Source: Candidatus Colicola equi
GTDB lineage: Bacteria; Bacteroidota; Bacteroidia; Bacteroidales; Paludibacteraceae
Direction of reading: 5' to 3'
DNA length: 49,010 bases
Assembly (NCBI GenBank): GCA_018066175.1
Contig: JAGHRV010000058.1
Coordinates: forward strand, 1 to 49,010
Shown here: in pieces, positions 17,248 to 25,134 of the stretch
Layout: every line of letters starts with the position of its first letter
How positions within the stretch are numbered: position 1 is the stretch's first letter
Translations under genes and position numbers: made by a program
Notes under the pieces: model-generated
The model's database searches: none
The model's input: only the letters and a program-made list of their open reading frames with translations
Told to the model about the DNA's origin: nothing

Positions 17248-17297
17248 AGCGTTTAGCGTTTAGCGTTGAGAGTTTATCAATTAACCAATTAACCAAG
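17248..17297. repeat. Heptamer plus octamer arrays between genes
   Basis: GCGTTTA, GCGTTTA, GCGTTGA, GAGTTTA are followed by two AATTAACC octamers. They fill the 62-bp gap between the S1/P1 nuclease stop and the deacetylase start. A similar AATTAACC pair lies at 41228-41243, in front of nadK. Confidence 0.8.
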
Positions 17298-17303
17298 TAG
17301 GAA

Positions 17304-18113
17304 TTAGTGAATGCGGGCATTGAGGACGCGGGCGAGGGTGACTCCGGCGTTGAAGAGGAGTTGTTCGCAGGGTTGGTGCCAATTCCAAATGTAGTGGTAG
17401 GTATTATTGTCGCCGTTTTGGTAGTATTGGTAGATGCCGGAGGTGGTGTTGTAGACGGTTTGCATGAGTTGGGCCGGTGATTGTTGCTGTATGGAGTCGG
17501 CCTGGTTGCCGTAGGTGATGAGGATGAGTTGGGCGTATTCGGTGTATGAGTATCCACGAGCGTCGATGAGTTGTTCATCCCAGATGTTATGTAGGTTAGT
17601 TGGTTCGCCGAACCATTTGAATTTGGTTTTATTGCCACCTTTGTCCACTTCCTGCGCCATGTGCATAGGGCAGAAGCAGTCACCGATGAGATGAATAAGG
17701 AAGACGAGTCGATCTTGGTAGGTCATCATTTCTCCGTTGATAGGCAGAGGTTGTGTTGTTTTCCACATGTTTGGTTGCAGCAGTTGTGAAGTAGTTGTCC
17801 ACAGCCGTCCTCCGTGGTTAGGGAAGTGCTGAATGAGTGAATCGATGTCGGCAGGTGTGAGCCCTTGTTCGAGATCTTGGAAGTGCCAATCGTAGGATGT
17901 TGGGTAGATGGAAGGGGCGCTTTTTATTTCGTCGGCCCAGTTGGTCCAGTACACCATGCCATTTTTTCCGAGTGTTTTTTCGATTTGTTTTTTTGTTTTT
18001 CCGTTGAGGTACTGGTAGGCTATTTGAGCGATTACCCTATGTCCGGTAGGTCCCCACGCCATTGCTGGGGCGGTGATAGCGATTAGTGCACTAATTAAAA
18101 AGATTTTTCTCAT
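17304..18113 (-). CDS. S1/P1-type zinc nuclease, secreted
   Basis: Exported nuclease of 269 aa. A signal peptide (MRKIFLISALIAITAPAMA) is followed directly by WGPTGHRV; in this family the new N-terminal Trp and the following His bind the zinc cluster, which fits a cut after AMA. Further ligand candidates are the NWADEIK segment near 58, DWHF near 75, the HLIGDCFCPMHMAQEVDKGGNK stretch near 140-161, and NLHNIWDE near 173. It would act in the periplasm or outside, probably degrading RNA and single-stranded DNA for nucleotide salvage or freeing 3'-nucleotides. Its ATG overlaps the previous stop by 4 nt. Confidence 0.9.
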   Translation of the reverse strand: MRKIFLISALIAITAPAMAWGPTGHRVIAQIAYQYLNGKTKKQIEKTLGKNGMVYWTNWADEIKSAPSIYPTSYDWHFQDLEQGLTPADIDSLIQHFPNHGGRLWTTTSQLLQPNMWKTTQPLPINGEMMTYQDRLVFLIHLIGDCFCPMHMAQEVDKGGNKTKFKWFGEPTNLHNIWDEQLIDARGYSYTEYAQLILITYGNQADSIQQQSPAQLMQTVYNTTSGIYQYYQNGDNNTYHYIWNWHQPCEQLLFNAGVTLARVLNARIH

Positions 18114-19513
18114 AATATTTTCCCTAAAATTGTATATCGACGATTATTCTTGTATATATATATTTGTCCATTAATCCATACCTTAATTATCTTTATATCA
18201 GAATCTTCCACACCAGTCAATCCTGTCAATTCAACAAAAGTAGTCCAATTAGTTTGCACCTCTATTGGTATATTTTCCGTAGGGAAAAGAACCCAAAAAA
18301 CACAATCTTTCATGAGAAATTTCCTATCTATACTAACATAAGGATTCCCTTCAAGATTCTTTCCCTCAAGAATTAAATATACATCATCATCATGATCGGC
18401 ATAGAGACATATGGAGCCATGTGCTGTTTTAACCCATTTCCAATATGATTTAACAGAAGAACCTTTCTTTTTCGTGGAGGACAAATCATACCCAATCCAA
18501 GTTTGAGAAGTCGCATGCCAAATGGTTAAACTATCACCTTGCACATCAATTGTATATCGCCAATCTTCAGGAATCATATTGACTTGGAAATGATAGAAGC
18601 CATTCTCGGCATCCTCCACTTTGATGGATTTCAATTGAATTTGATTTTCATTCCACGTACCATACATTACGTGCAATATATTATTTACATCTCCCAAAGC
18701 CATCATATATTCTCCGCTAGTAATAATTGTATCTTGATACACATCACTTTCATCATCACTATACACAGCATAAAGCATTACATCTCTCTGAGGATAATAT
18801 CTATCGGACGCTCCGTACACCCAAGTATATTCCTTTGGTTTCGCATCTTCGCTCCATCCCACAAAACGCCAAAAAGACCCATTATTCGAAATTAACCTAC
18901 AACTGTCAGGCACTGCTACCAACGACACCCCCTGTTTAACGTTTTGCTCTTGTAGCACTCGCTCACACCGCTTCAACGACTTATCCACCCAACTCAACGT
19001 CACATTATGCGGTGTCGCAGGAGCAGGAGTGTAGTCAACATCCATTTGTTTTATATACAAAGAGTTTTTTTCGCCTCTTATCACTATAGTAACCGATGCT
19101 CCTTCAAAAATGGACAAACACTGATTAAAAATTCTTATCGGTTCAAAATCAGTTGCATATCCTTCTCGTCCTGGCCAATCCTTATAATCACCGGTAGCCA
19201 CTATAGTTGATTCATCGCCTACCTTCAACTCTATTTCTCCGGCCCCACTACTGGTATTTGAATGCACCCATATTGTAACACCATCTATAGTACCTGCAGG
19301 CATCCCGGATATTGTCATCGTTGCGGTTTTATCAGCTCCTATGCGTCCACCATTTTTGGTATCATTATAATAAATAGCTTTCATATCAGCTGACCATATA
19401 TCACCACTCAGCGTTGCCGACTGATATGAATCCACCGTCGCCACTACTGTTTTCCCCCATACACTAGATATAAGACAACAAACACCAATAACTATGAGAC
19501 AAATATGTTTCAT
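18110..19513 (-). CDS. Secreted protein with T9SS-like tail, AT-rich
   Basis: Unrecognised exported protein of 467 aa. A signal peptide (MKHICLIVIGVCCLISSVWG) precedes a beta-rich domain (residues about 22-165) that may bind ligands or carbohydrate. After a linker (YTPAPATPHNVTLSW) comes a second region near 165-255 with a repeat-like segment (FVGWSEDAKPKEYTW) reminiscent of the Listeria-Bacteroides repeat, then an unassigned region. The last 30 residues, with KIIKVWINGQIYIYKNNRRY, look like the short C-terminal sorting tail of Bacteroidales T9SS cargo. Its DNA is visibly more AT-rich than both neighbours, yet it overlaps each of them by 4 nt. Function unknown. Confidence 0.72.
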   Translation of the reverse strand: MKHICLIVIGVCCLISSVWGKTVVATVDSYQSATLSGDIWSADMKAIYYNDTKNGGRIGADKTATMTISGMPAGTIDGVTIWVHSNTSSGAGEIELKVGDESTIVATGDYKDWPGREGYATDFEPIRIFNQCLSIFEGASVTIVIRGEKNSLYIKQMDVDYTPAPATPHNVTLSWVDKSLKRCERVLQEQNVKQGVSLVAVPDSCRLISNNGSFWRFVGWSEDAKPKEYTWVYGASDRYYPQRDVMLYAVYSDDESDVYQDTIITSGEYMMALGDVNNILHVMYGTWNENQIQLKSIKVEDAENGFYHFQVNMIPEDWRYTIDVQGDSLTIWHATSQTWIGYDLSSTKKKGSSVKSYWKWVKTAHGSICLYADHDDDVYLILEGKNLEGNPYVSIDRKFLMKDCVFWVLFPTENIPIEVQTNWTTFVELTGLTGVEDSDIKIIKVWINGQIYIYKNNRRYTILGKIL

Positions 19514-20706
19514 TTGGGGAGGGAGTTATATTCTTCGAGGGCTTTGCGGAGGACGATCATGGCTTTAGCGAGTTCGTCCTTATTGAGCACATACGCCATG
19601 CGGACTTGGTCCCGTCCCTCGGTGGGGTCGGTATAGAAGCCGGAGCCGGGCGCCATCATGACGGTTTGTCCTTCGTAAGAGAAATCCGTTAAGCACCACT
19701 GGCAGAACCGTTCGGTATCATCGACGGGCAGTCGCACCATGACATAGAAAGCACCCATAGGTGTAGGAGCAAAGACACCAGGTATCTGATTGAGTTGGTC
19801 GATAAGGAAATTACGACGGGACACATACTCGTCATAAACCTCCTCCATATACTCCTCCGGTGTACCGAGACTAGCTTCGGCGACGACCTGTCCGAAGAGT
19901 GGAGGCGAGAGTCGTGCCTGGCAGAACTTCATAACGGCTTGCCGCACCTGTTTATTCTTAGTGATGAGTGCTCCGATACGTATGCCGCACTCGGAATAGC
20001 GTTTAGAGACGGAGTCCACAAGGATGACATTCTCTTCGATACCTTCGAGATGGCAAGCGGATATATACGGACGCTTGGTGTAGATAAACTCACGATAGAC
20101 CTCATCGGAGAAGAGGTAGAGGTTGTATTTGCGAACGAGGTCGCGTATCTGCCGCATCTCCTGCTTGGTATAGAGATAGCCGGTGGGGTTATTAGGGTTA
20201 CAGATGAGTATAGCTCGCGTCTTATCGGTTATCTGCTTTTCGAACTCCTCGACGGGCGGCAGTTTGAATCCATCTTCGATATGAGTCTTGACGCTTTTGA
20301 CGATAGCACCGCAGCTGATAGCGAACGCCATGTAGTTGGCATAGCTGGGGTCGGTGACTATAATCTCGTCCCCGGGATTGAGGCATGCCATATAAGCGAA
20401 CATGATAGCTTCGGAGCCACCGGAAGTGATGATAATCTCATCGGGACTGAGGTCGATACCATAATTAGCATAGTAGCTGACCATCTTAGTGCGTAGTGAC
20501 TTGAGTCCCTGGGAAGGCGAGTAGTCGAGCACTTCGGGAGTGAAATGCTGTACCGCCTCGAGTGCGCACTTAGGCGTAGCTATATCGGGCTGACCTATAT
20601 TGAGGTGATAGACTTTCGTGCCACTGAGTTTAGCAGCGTCCGCGTACTTAGCCAGTTTACGAATAGGCGATTGCGGCATGTTCTGAGCACGTTGAGATAT
20701 TTCCAT
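19510..20706 (-). CDS. Class I/II PLP aminotransferase (aspartate aminotransferase family)
   Basis: PLP enzyme of 398 aa of the aspartate/aromatic aminotransferase fold. Visible: NIGQPDIATP near residue 37, the ITSGGSEAI cofactor-phosphate segment near 90, NPNNPTGYLYT near 174 (the Asn that contacts the PLP ring), DEVYREF near 204, the PLP-lysine segment DSVSKRYSECGIRIG near 231-245, and a C-terminal Arg region (DQVRMAYVLN). The substrate pair cannot be read from the sequence; aspartate or a related amino acid with 2-oxoglutarate is most likely. It is 11 bp downstream of the FAD oxidase gene and overlaps the secreted-protein gene by 4 nt. Confidence 0.88.
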   Translation of the reverse strand: MEISQRAQNMPQSPIRKLAKYADAAKLSGTKVYHLNIGQPDIATPKCALEAVQHFTPEVLDYSPSQGLKSLRTKMVSYYANYGIDLSPDEIIITSGGSEAIMFAYMACLNPGDEIIVTDPSYANYMAFAISCGAIVKSVKTHIEDGFKLPPVEEFEKQITDKTRAILICNPNNPTGYLYTKQEMRQIRDLVRKYNLYLFSDEVYREFIYTKRPYISACHLEGIEENVILVDSVSKRYSECGIRIGALITKNKQVRQAVMKFCQARLSPPLFGQVVAEASLGTPEEYMEEVYDEYVSRRNFLIDQLNQIPGVFAPTPMGAFYVMVRLPVDDTERFCQWCLTDFSYEGQTVMMAPGSGFYTDPTEGRDQVRMAYVLNKDELAKAMIVLRKALEEYNSLPK

Positions 20707-20717
20707 ATATGCAAAGA

Positions 20718-23585
20718 TTAATGTTTTTTTACTAACTGATATAAGACCTCGATGGGATGGAGTGCATGTATGCCTGTTCCGTCAAGAATCTGCTGTCGGC
20801 AGCTGGTGCCGGGCGCACATACGATGCCTTTGGCGGCACGTACAGCGGGGAAGAGGACGGATTCGCCAATCGCCATGCTGGTGTCGTAATGCTCCTTCTC
20901 ATACCCGAATGACCCTGCCATTCCGCAGCAGGAGGATGGTATGATATGTACATCGGCGCCGGTGAGTCGTAGGCAGTCGGCAGTGGGTTGGATGCCGACG
21001 ATGGCTTTTTGGTGGCAATGTCCATGGAGGTAGATCGTCTGATGGAGTTGGGTGAAGTTATCGGCAGATATCCGTCCGCGTTGCACTTCGCGCATGAGCC
21101 ACTCGTCGTAGAGGAAAGTGTTCTGCGCGAGGGTCTGTGCACGAGGGTCATCCACTAACCGCGGGTACTCGTCCCGGAAGGAGAGAATACACGAGGGTTC
21201 GATACCGATGAGCGGTGTATCGGGTGTTATGAGAGGTGCGAGGAGACGTATATTGCGTTTGGCATACTTGGCGGCGAGACGTAAACAGCCTTTGGACATA
21301 GCTGCACGTCCGGACTCGACATGCTTGGGTACGATGACGCGATAGCCGAGGGCGGTGAGGAGTTGTGCGAAATGCAGTCCGAGGGATGGTTCATGGAGGG
21401 AGGTGAACTCGTCCGCAAAGAGGTAGATCGTCTTCGATTGATTATTGATTATTGATGATTGATTATTGCAGATTGTAGATTGATTATTGATTTGTTTCCG
21501 CATGGAGTGGCGAGCGATGGTGGGGATGCGGCGATGGGGGGAGAAACGTACGATGCGTTTGATGATAGATGAGATGAAGGTGTTGGTGGCGCAGAAGTTA
21601 TAGATAGCAGGTACGAGTGAGCCGAGCCGTTCAATAGCAGCCATTCGTGCGACCATCCATGAGCGGAAGGGAGTGCCTTGTATATCATGCTGAAGCTGCA
21701 ACAGTTCACTGCGAAGAGCAGTCATATCCACATTACTGGGGCAGTCGCTCTTGCACCCTTTGCAAGCCAAACATGAGTCGAGCACTTCCTGCACTTCAGC
21801 GGAAGTGATGCCATGTGGGTCGCGAGTGAGTTTTTCTCGGAGTATATTGGCGCGAGCGCGGGTGGAGAGAATCTCGTCCCTGCTCATCTTGTAGGTAGGG
21901 CACATGAGTCCACCCATGGCGATTGACTTGCGGCAGTCGGCGGAGCCGTTGCAATGTTCGACTCGATTGATTATTGCAGATTGATTATTGCTTATTGTAG
22001 ATTGATTATTGCAGATTGGTGATTGGTCATAGCGGAGGAAGGCATCCATGGGAGGGGTGTTGACTATCTTGCCCATATTAAGGAGCGAGTTAGGGTCCCA
22101 GGTGCGTTTGAGTTGGCAGAAGAGGTCATAGACTTCCTGTCCATAGACGAGAGGAATGAACTCACCGCGTAGCCGTCCGTCTCCATGTTCGCCACTTAGG
22201 CTGCCATGATGTTTCTTGACGAGTTCAGCGGTTGCTTGTGCCACCTGACGGAACTTAATTCGGTCGTTAGGGTCCTTGAGGTTGAGTATAGGTCGTAGAT
22301 GCAGTTCGCCAGTGGATATATGTCCATAATAGACGCAGTCGAGTTGCAGGCTATCGAGCATAGCACGGAAGTCAGCTATGTAGTCGGCGAGCCGCTGAGG
22401 AGCGACCGCTGTATCTTCGATTACGCCAACGGGTTTAGCGTCCCCGTCCATGCCGGTGAGGACACCTAATCCGGCCTTGCGGAGAGACCAGATGGCGTCA
22501 ACTTTTGAATCGACAAAAGTTGACGATTGATGATTGCAGGTTGCAGGTTGCAGGTTGCTTATTGATGTTGAATCAGACCAAAATTCGGAGACGAGGATGG
22601 CGGCGGGGAGGTGGTTGGGGTCGAGTCCGAGCACCTGCATGTGTTGCGCAGCGGCCGGGTTATTCTTGGCAAGTTGAAGTATCTTGCCATCGATTAGTTC
22701 GACAGCGACGGGGTGCTGTTGCAGAGCCTCGAGGTTAGCTTGCCACGCATCGTCTATATGGTTGAGGAACTGACATACAGCTATCTTATGAGCAGGAGGG
22801 ATGGGGTCGAGGCTGAGCATTATCTCGGTGACGAAGCAGAGTGTGCCTTCGCTGCCGGTGATGAGGGAGCATAAGTTGAGACCCAACTTATTGCTTATTG
22901 TATATTGATTATTGATGATTGATGATTGATGATTGAGCGTTTCGTCGAGGGCGTAACCGCAGCTGCGCCGTTGTAAGGACGGATCGGGGAAGTTAGTGCG
23001 TAGGAGACTCATGACCTGCGGGTCTTGCTGCCATGTATGGAGTTGCTGCAGGATGGATTGGTAGAGTTCGGATGGCTGTTCATCGGGCACGGTTAGTTGT
23101 CCTATGCCATGTACGGATCCATCGGCGAGCATGATGCGCATTCCGATGACGTGATGTCGAGTGCTGCCATAGATGAGGCTATGTGTTCCGCATGAGTTAT
23201 TGCCGACCATACCGCCTATGCAGCATCGGTTGGAGGTGCTTGTTTCGGGGCTGAAGAACAGTCCGTAAGGTTGCAGCGCGAGGTTGAGTTCATCTCGTAC
23301 GACGCCGGGTTGCACGCGCACCCATCGTTGGTCGGGATTGATTTCGAGAATAGCGTTCATATATCGGCTGACATCGACGACGATGCCGTTTCCGACAACT
23401 TGTCCGGCTATGCTAGTTCCTCCTGCGCGAGGGATGAGATGGGTATGCCTGCGTTGCGCTTCGGTCAGCAGCCAACGTAGGTCGTCTTCGTTATGCGGAT
23501 ACGCCACAGCGAGAGGCATCTCGCGATAGGCAGATGCGTCGGTAGCGTAGGCTATTCTATGTAAAGCATCCGTGAGTAATTGCAT
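20718..23585 (-). CDS. FAD-linked oxidase fused to Fe-S/CCG domain (D-2-hydroxyacid dehydrogenase type)
   Basis: Fusion flavoprotein of 955 aa, GlcD-like plus GlcF-like, predicted to oxidise D-lactate, glycolate or D-2-hydroxyglutarate and pass electrons to the membrane. The start at 23585 (MQLLTDALHRIAY) avoids overlap with the preceding gene. Parts: an FAD-binding domain with PRAGGTSIAGQ near residue 54 and GNNSCGTHS near 128, the FAD-oxidase C-terminal domain with SGEHGDGRLRGEF near 450, a 4Fe-4S motif CLACKGCKSDCP near 605, and a CCG domain with HGHCHQKAIVG and SCCGMAGSFGYE near the end. Four in-frame heptamer arrays add Asn/Gln/Ser/Ile-rich inserts near residues 217, 345, 530 and 705, apparently between domains or in loops. 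The first start, at 23612, is an alternative. Confidence 0.88.
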   Translation of the reverse strand: MQLLTDALHRIAYATDASAYREMPLAVAYPHNEDDLRWLLTEAQRRHTHLIPRAGGTSIAGQVVGNGIVVDVSRYMNAILEINPDQRWVRVQPGVVRDELNLALQPYGLFFSPETSTSNRCCIGGMVGNNSCGTHSLIYGSTRHHVIGMRIMLADGSVHGIGQLTVPDEQPSELYQSILQQLHTWQQDPQVMSLLRTNFPDPSLQRRSCGYALDETLNHQSSIINNQYTISNKLGLNLCSLITGSEGTLCFVTEIMLSLDPIPPAHKIAVCQFLNHIDDAWQANLEALQQHPVAVELIDGKILQLAKNNPAAAQHMQVLGLDPNHLPAAILVSEFWSDSTSISNLQPATCNHQSSTFVDSKVDAIWSLRKAGLGVLTGMDGDAKPVGVIEDTAVAPQRLADYIADFRAMLDSLQLDCVYYGHISTGELHLRPILNLKDPNDRIKFRQVAQATAELVKKHHGSLSGEHGDGRLRGEFIPLVYGQEVYDLFCQLKRTWDPNSLLNMGKIVNTPPMDAFLRYDQSPICNNQSTISNNQSAIINRVEHCNGSADCRKSIAMGGLMCPTYKMSRDEILSTRARANILREKLTRDPHGITSAEVQEVLDSCLACKGCKSDCPSNVDMTALRSELLQLQHDIQGTPFRSWMVARMAAIERLGSLVPAIYNFCATNTFISSIIKRIVRFSPHRRIPTIARHSMRKQINNQSTICNNQSSIINNQSKTIYLFADEFTSLHEPSLGLHFAQLLTALGYRVIVPKHVESGRAAMSKGCLRLAAKYAKRNIRLLAPLITPDTPLIGIEPSCILSFRDEYPRLVDDPRAQTLAQNTFLYDEWLMREVQRGRISADNFTQLHQTIYLHGHCHQKAIVGIQPTADCLRLTGADVHIIPSSCCGMAGSFGYEKEHYDTSMAIGESVLFPAVRAAKGIVCAPGTSCRQQILDGTGIHALHPIEVLYQLVKKH
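21436..21491. repeat. Heptamer array 1 in the FAD oxidase gene
   Basis: About eight 7-mers: GATTGAT, TATTGAT, TATTGAT, GATTGAT, TATTGCA, GATTGTA, GATTGAT, TATTGAT. It is stop-free on the coding strand and encodes NNQSSIINNQS-type sequence. Confidence 0.88.
21965..22028. repeat. Heptamer array 2 in the FAD oxidase gene
   Basis: Nine 7-mers of the same word family (GATTGAT, TATTGCA, TATTGCT, TATTGTA). It encodes Asn-Gln-Ser-rich sequence between the oxidase and Fe-S parts. Confidence 0.88.
22496..22566. repeat. Perfect hairpin plus heptamer array 3 in the FAD oxidase gene
   Basis: A perfect 12-bp inverted repeat, CGTCAACTTTTG / CAAAAGTTGACG with a 6-nt loop (22496-22525), abuts 7-mers including three TTGCAGG copies (22524-22566). 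Both are in frame. Confidence 0.85.
22889..22937. repeat. Heptamer array 4 in the FAD oxidase gene
   Basis: Seven 7-mers such as TATTGCT, TATTGTA, TATTGAT and three GATTGAT. It encodes NHQSSIINNQYTI-type sequence. Confidence 0.88.
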
Positions 23586-23587
23586 GA

Positions 23588-24427
23588 TTAACGATGACGA
23601 TTGATCCACCATTTACCTAATCGGTAGATGAGAGGATGAATGATAGTTATGTACCTGCCCCACTCCTTGAGTTCTCCTCCCATTTGGAGTTTAAAGTCTC
23701 TGACGCCATAGGGCACTCCGGGTTCGCCGGCTCCCATCATGTCAATGACGGGTATATGGTTGTTTCGGCAGTAGGAAATCATGGCCCATGTGCTCATAAC
23801 CTGCCCGCATATATACCACTCGTAGGCTTTGGAGTCGAAGATGGGCATGAGAACGCCGCCGATGATGTGGGGCTGCGGTTGGGATTGCTCAACGACCAGG
23901 AGTGTTATGCCGTTTCGCCAGGCTCGTATGAAGAAAGATAGTGGCGGCAGGGGTCGATGCACTTTAGTGCGGTAGAGGAGGTTGAGACATTTATAGAAGT
24001 CTGTGACGTCGTTTTCGGAGTTTGCTTCGCGCCACGTCTGTCCCTGCTGCTGCGCCGCGTTTATCTGTCGCATCTTTGTTTCCGGCACTTCTCGATCGGG
24101 ATAGATTAGTACGTCGTAGTGCGGCGAATAGGTCCATCCGGCCTGTATGAGTGCGTCATGGAAGGGCGAGTAGTCGTCGAAGCATCGCATTTCGGCGTAA
24201 ATACATCCGCGGCGGCGGGCGAGGAGGCGCATGTTGCGCATAAGCGCGAGCGTTGAGCGTTGAGCGTTTAGCGTAAGGTCGATGCGGAAGCCACCTTGAA
24301 TGATGGCGCGTTTAGATGGTCCATGGCCTTGTATTTGGGCCAAGCAGGAGCATGATGGATCGGGTTCGATATAGATAAAGCGCTCAAAGAGCGACCGTGC
24401 CGCATATGTCTGAAAGAAGTTCGTCAT
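23588..24427 (-). CDS. FemAB-like aminoacyltransferase / GNAT-fold protein
   Basis: Protein of 279 aa resembling the FemAB family, which adds amino acids to peptidoglycan bridges; in Bacteroidota similar proteins may modify other envelope substrates. The start at 24427 (MTNFFQTY) is used because the promoter's -7 element lies inside the longer frame. The clearest family signature is the C-terminal block DMMGAGEPGVPYGVRDFK near residues 240-257, followed by a basic membrane-proximal tail (GKWWINRHR). Near residue 52 a heptamer array is translated as LTLNAQRSTLAL. First gene of a run of seven leftward genes ending at the sugar transferase; its stop is 2 bp from the oxidase start. Confidence 0.7.
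   Translation of the reverse strand: MTNFFQTYAARSLFERFIYIEPDPSCSCLAQIQGHGPSKRAIIQGGFRIDLTLNAQRSTLALMRNMRLLARRRGCIYAEMRCFDDYSPFHDALIQAGWTYSPHYDVLIYPDREVPETKMRQINAAQQQGQTWREANSENDVTDFYKCLNLLYRTKVHRPLPPLSFFIRAWRNGITLLVVEQSQPQPHIIGGVLMPIFDSKAYEWYICGQVMSTWAMISYCRNNHIPVIDMMGAGEPGVPYGVRDFKLQMGGELKEWGRYITIIHPLIYRLGKWWINRHR
24249..24277. repeat. Heptamer array inside the FemAB-like gene
   Basis: Four 7-mers: GCGTTGA, GCGTTGA, GCGTTTA, GCGTAAG. They are the same words as at 17248-17275 and in btuB. Confidence 0.8.
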
Positions 24428-24438
24428 ATAACAAGGTG

Positions 24439-24470
24439 CAAAATTACAGAAAATTTTGCATATATGCAAA
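24439..24470 (-). promoter_or_regulatory. Promoter of the FemAB-to-sugar-transferase run
   Basis: On the minus strand, TTTG (24470-24467), 20 bp, TAATTTTG (24446-24439), with the exact palindrome TTTGCATATATGCAAA. The ATG at 24427 is only 11 nt past the -7 element, so the leader is very short. Confidence 0.78.
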
Positions 24471-24510
24471 TAAAAAAACGACTTTTGGATAAAAATCGTT
24501 TTTTTGAACA

Positions 24511-24537
24511 AAAAAAAGTCCGCAGAGCGGGCTTTTT
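24511..24537 (-). terminator. Terminator of rplS
   Basis: On the minus strand, AAAAGCCCGC and GCGGACTTTT form a stem with one mismatch and a 3-nt loop, followed by a run of T. Confidence 0.85.
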
Positions 24538-24558
24538 CTTTGGCTTGTAGGGAGTCGG

Positions 24559-24912
24559 TTATTTAACGCGACGTTCCTGGATACGAGCCTTTTTACCGGT
24601 TAGGTCACGCAGGTAGTACAACTTAGCGCGGCGTACTTTACCGTACTTGTTGATGGTAATGTTCTCAATGAAGGGGCTGTCCATCGGGAAGATACGTTCA
24701 ACACCGACGTTGCCACTCATTTTGCGAACAGTGAAGCGTTTTTTGTTACCGTCACCGTGGATAGCGATTACGTCGCCACGGAATTCTTGGATACGCTCCT
24801 TGTTACCTTCTTTAATACGATAAGCCACGGTGATTTGGTCACCAGCTTGGAAAGCCGGGAACTCTTTTTTCTCACCGGCAAATGCCTCTTCGGCAATCTT
24901 CATCAAATCCAT
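24559..24912 (-). CDS. rplS: 50S ribosomal protein L19
   Basis: Ribosomal protein bL19, 117 aa, normal length. It sits at the 30S-50S interface. The family core is visible: FQAGDQITVAYRIKEGNKERIQEFRGDVI near residues 21-49, FTVRKMSGNVGVERIFP near 60-77, and the C-terminal block RRAKLYYLRDLTGKKARIQE. It is transcribed alone from a promoter at 25.03 kb through a leader of about 100 nt that can fold. In many bacteria rplS follows trmD and rimM; here it stands apart from them. Confidence 0.97.
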   Translation of the reverse strand: MDLMKIAEEAFAGEKKEFPAFQAGDQITVAYRIKEGNKERIQEFRGDVIAIHGDGNKKRFTVRKMSGNVGVERIFPMDSPFIENITINKYGKVRRAKLYYLRDLTGKKARIQERRVK

Positions 24913-25015
24913 TGTTAATTAAGATTTTAATGGTTACGCGGGTTATAGTATACACTACTGTTCGTTCGGGCGTTAAAGTCCGCAACTATGCTGATCGTCA
25001 GAGACTATAACCGAT
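24913..25015 (-). promoter_or_regulatory. Structured 5' leader of rplS (candidate L19 autoregulatory leader)
   Basis: The leader between start site and ATG carries a perfect 9-bp long-range inverted repeat (GGTTATAGT / ACTATAACC on the transcript, DNA 25012-25004 and 24949-24941) enclosing about 54 nt. Leaders of this type often bind their own ribosomal protein; that is inference here. Confidence 0.5.
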
Positions 25016-25024
25016 TTTGCGCTG

Positions 25025-25056
25025 CAAAAGTACAGTTTTTTTTTGACATACGCAAA
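25025..25056 (-). promoter_or_regulatory. Promoter of rplS
   Basis: On the minus strand, TTTG (25056-25053), 20 bp, TACTTTTG (25032-25025). The -33 palindrome is degenerate here (TTTGCGTATGTCAAAA). Confidence 0.77.
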
Positions 25057-25134
25057 TTTTTTTGCATTTTTTTAGAAAAAACTTATAAAAAAGGGGAAAT
25101 GGTCTCCCACAGACATCGTCGGAGCAAACAGATA

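Noticed and set aside
20700..20717. Promoter before the aminotransferase (CATATATGCAAAG)
   Set aside because: The -7 element would need TAnnTTTG but reads TAATCTTTG with one base too many, and no -33 element lies 20 bp upstream.
24428..24511. Longer start of the FemAB-like protein
   Set aside because: The stretch covers the promoter and palindrome; the translated text is only AT-rich promoter DNA.
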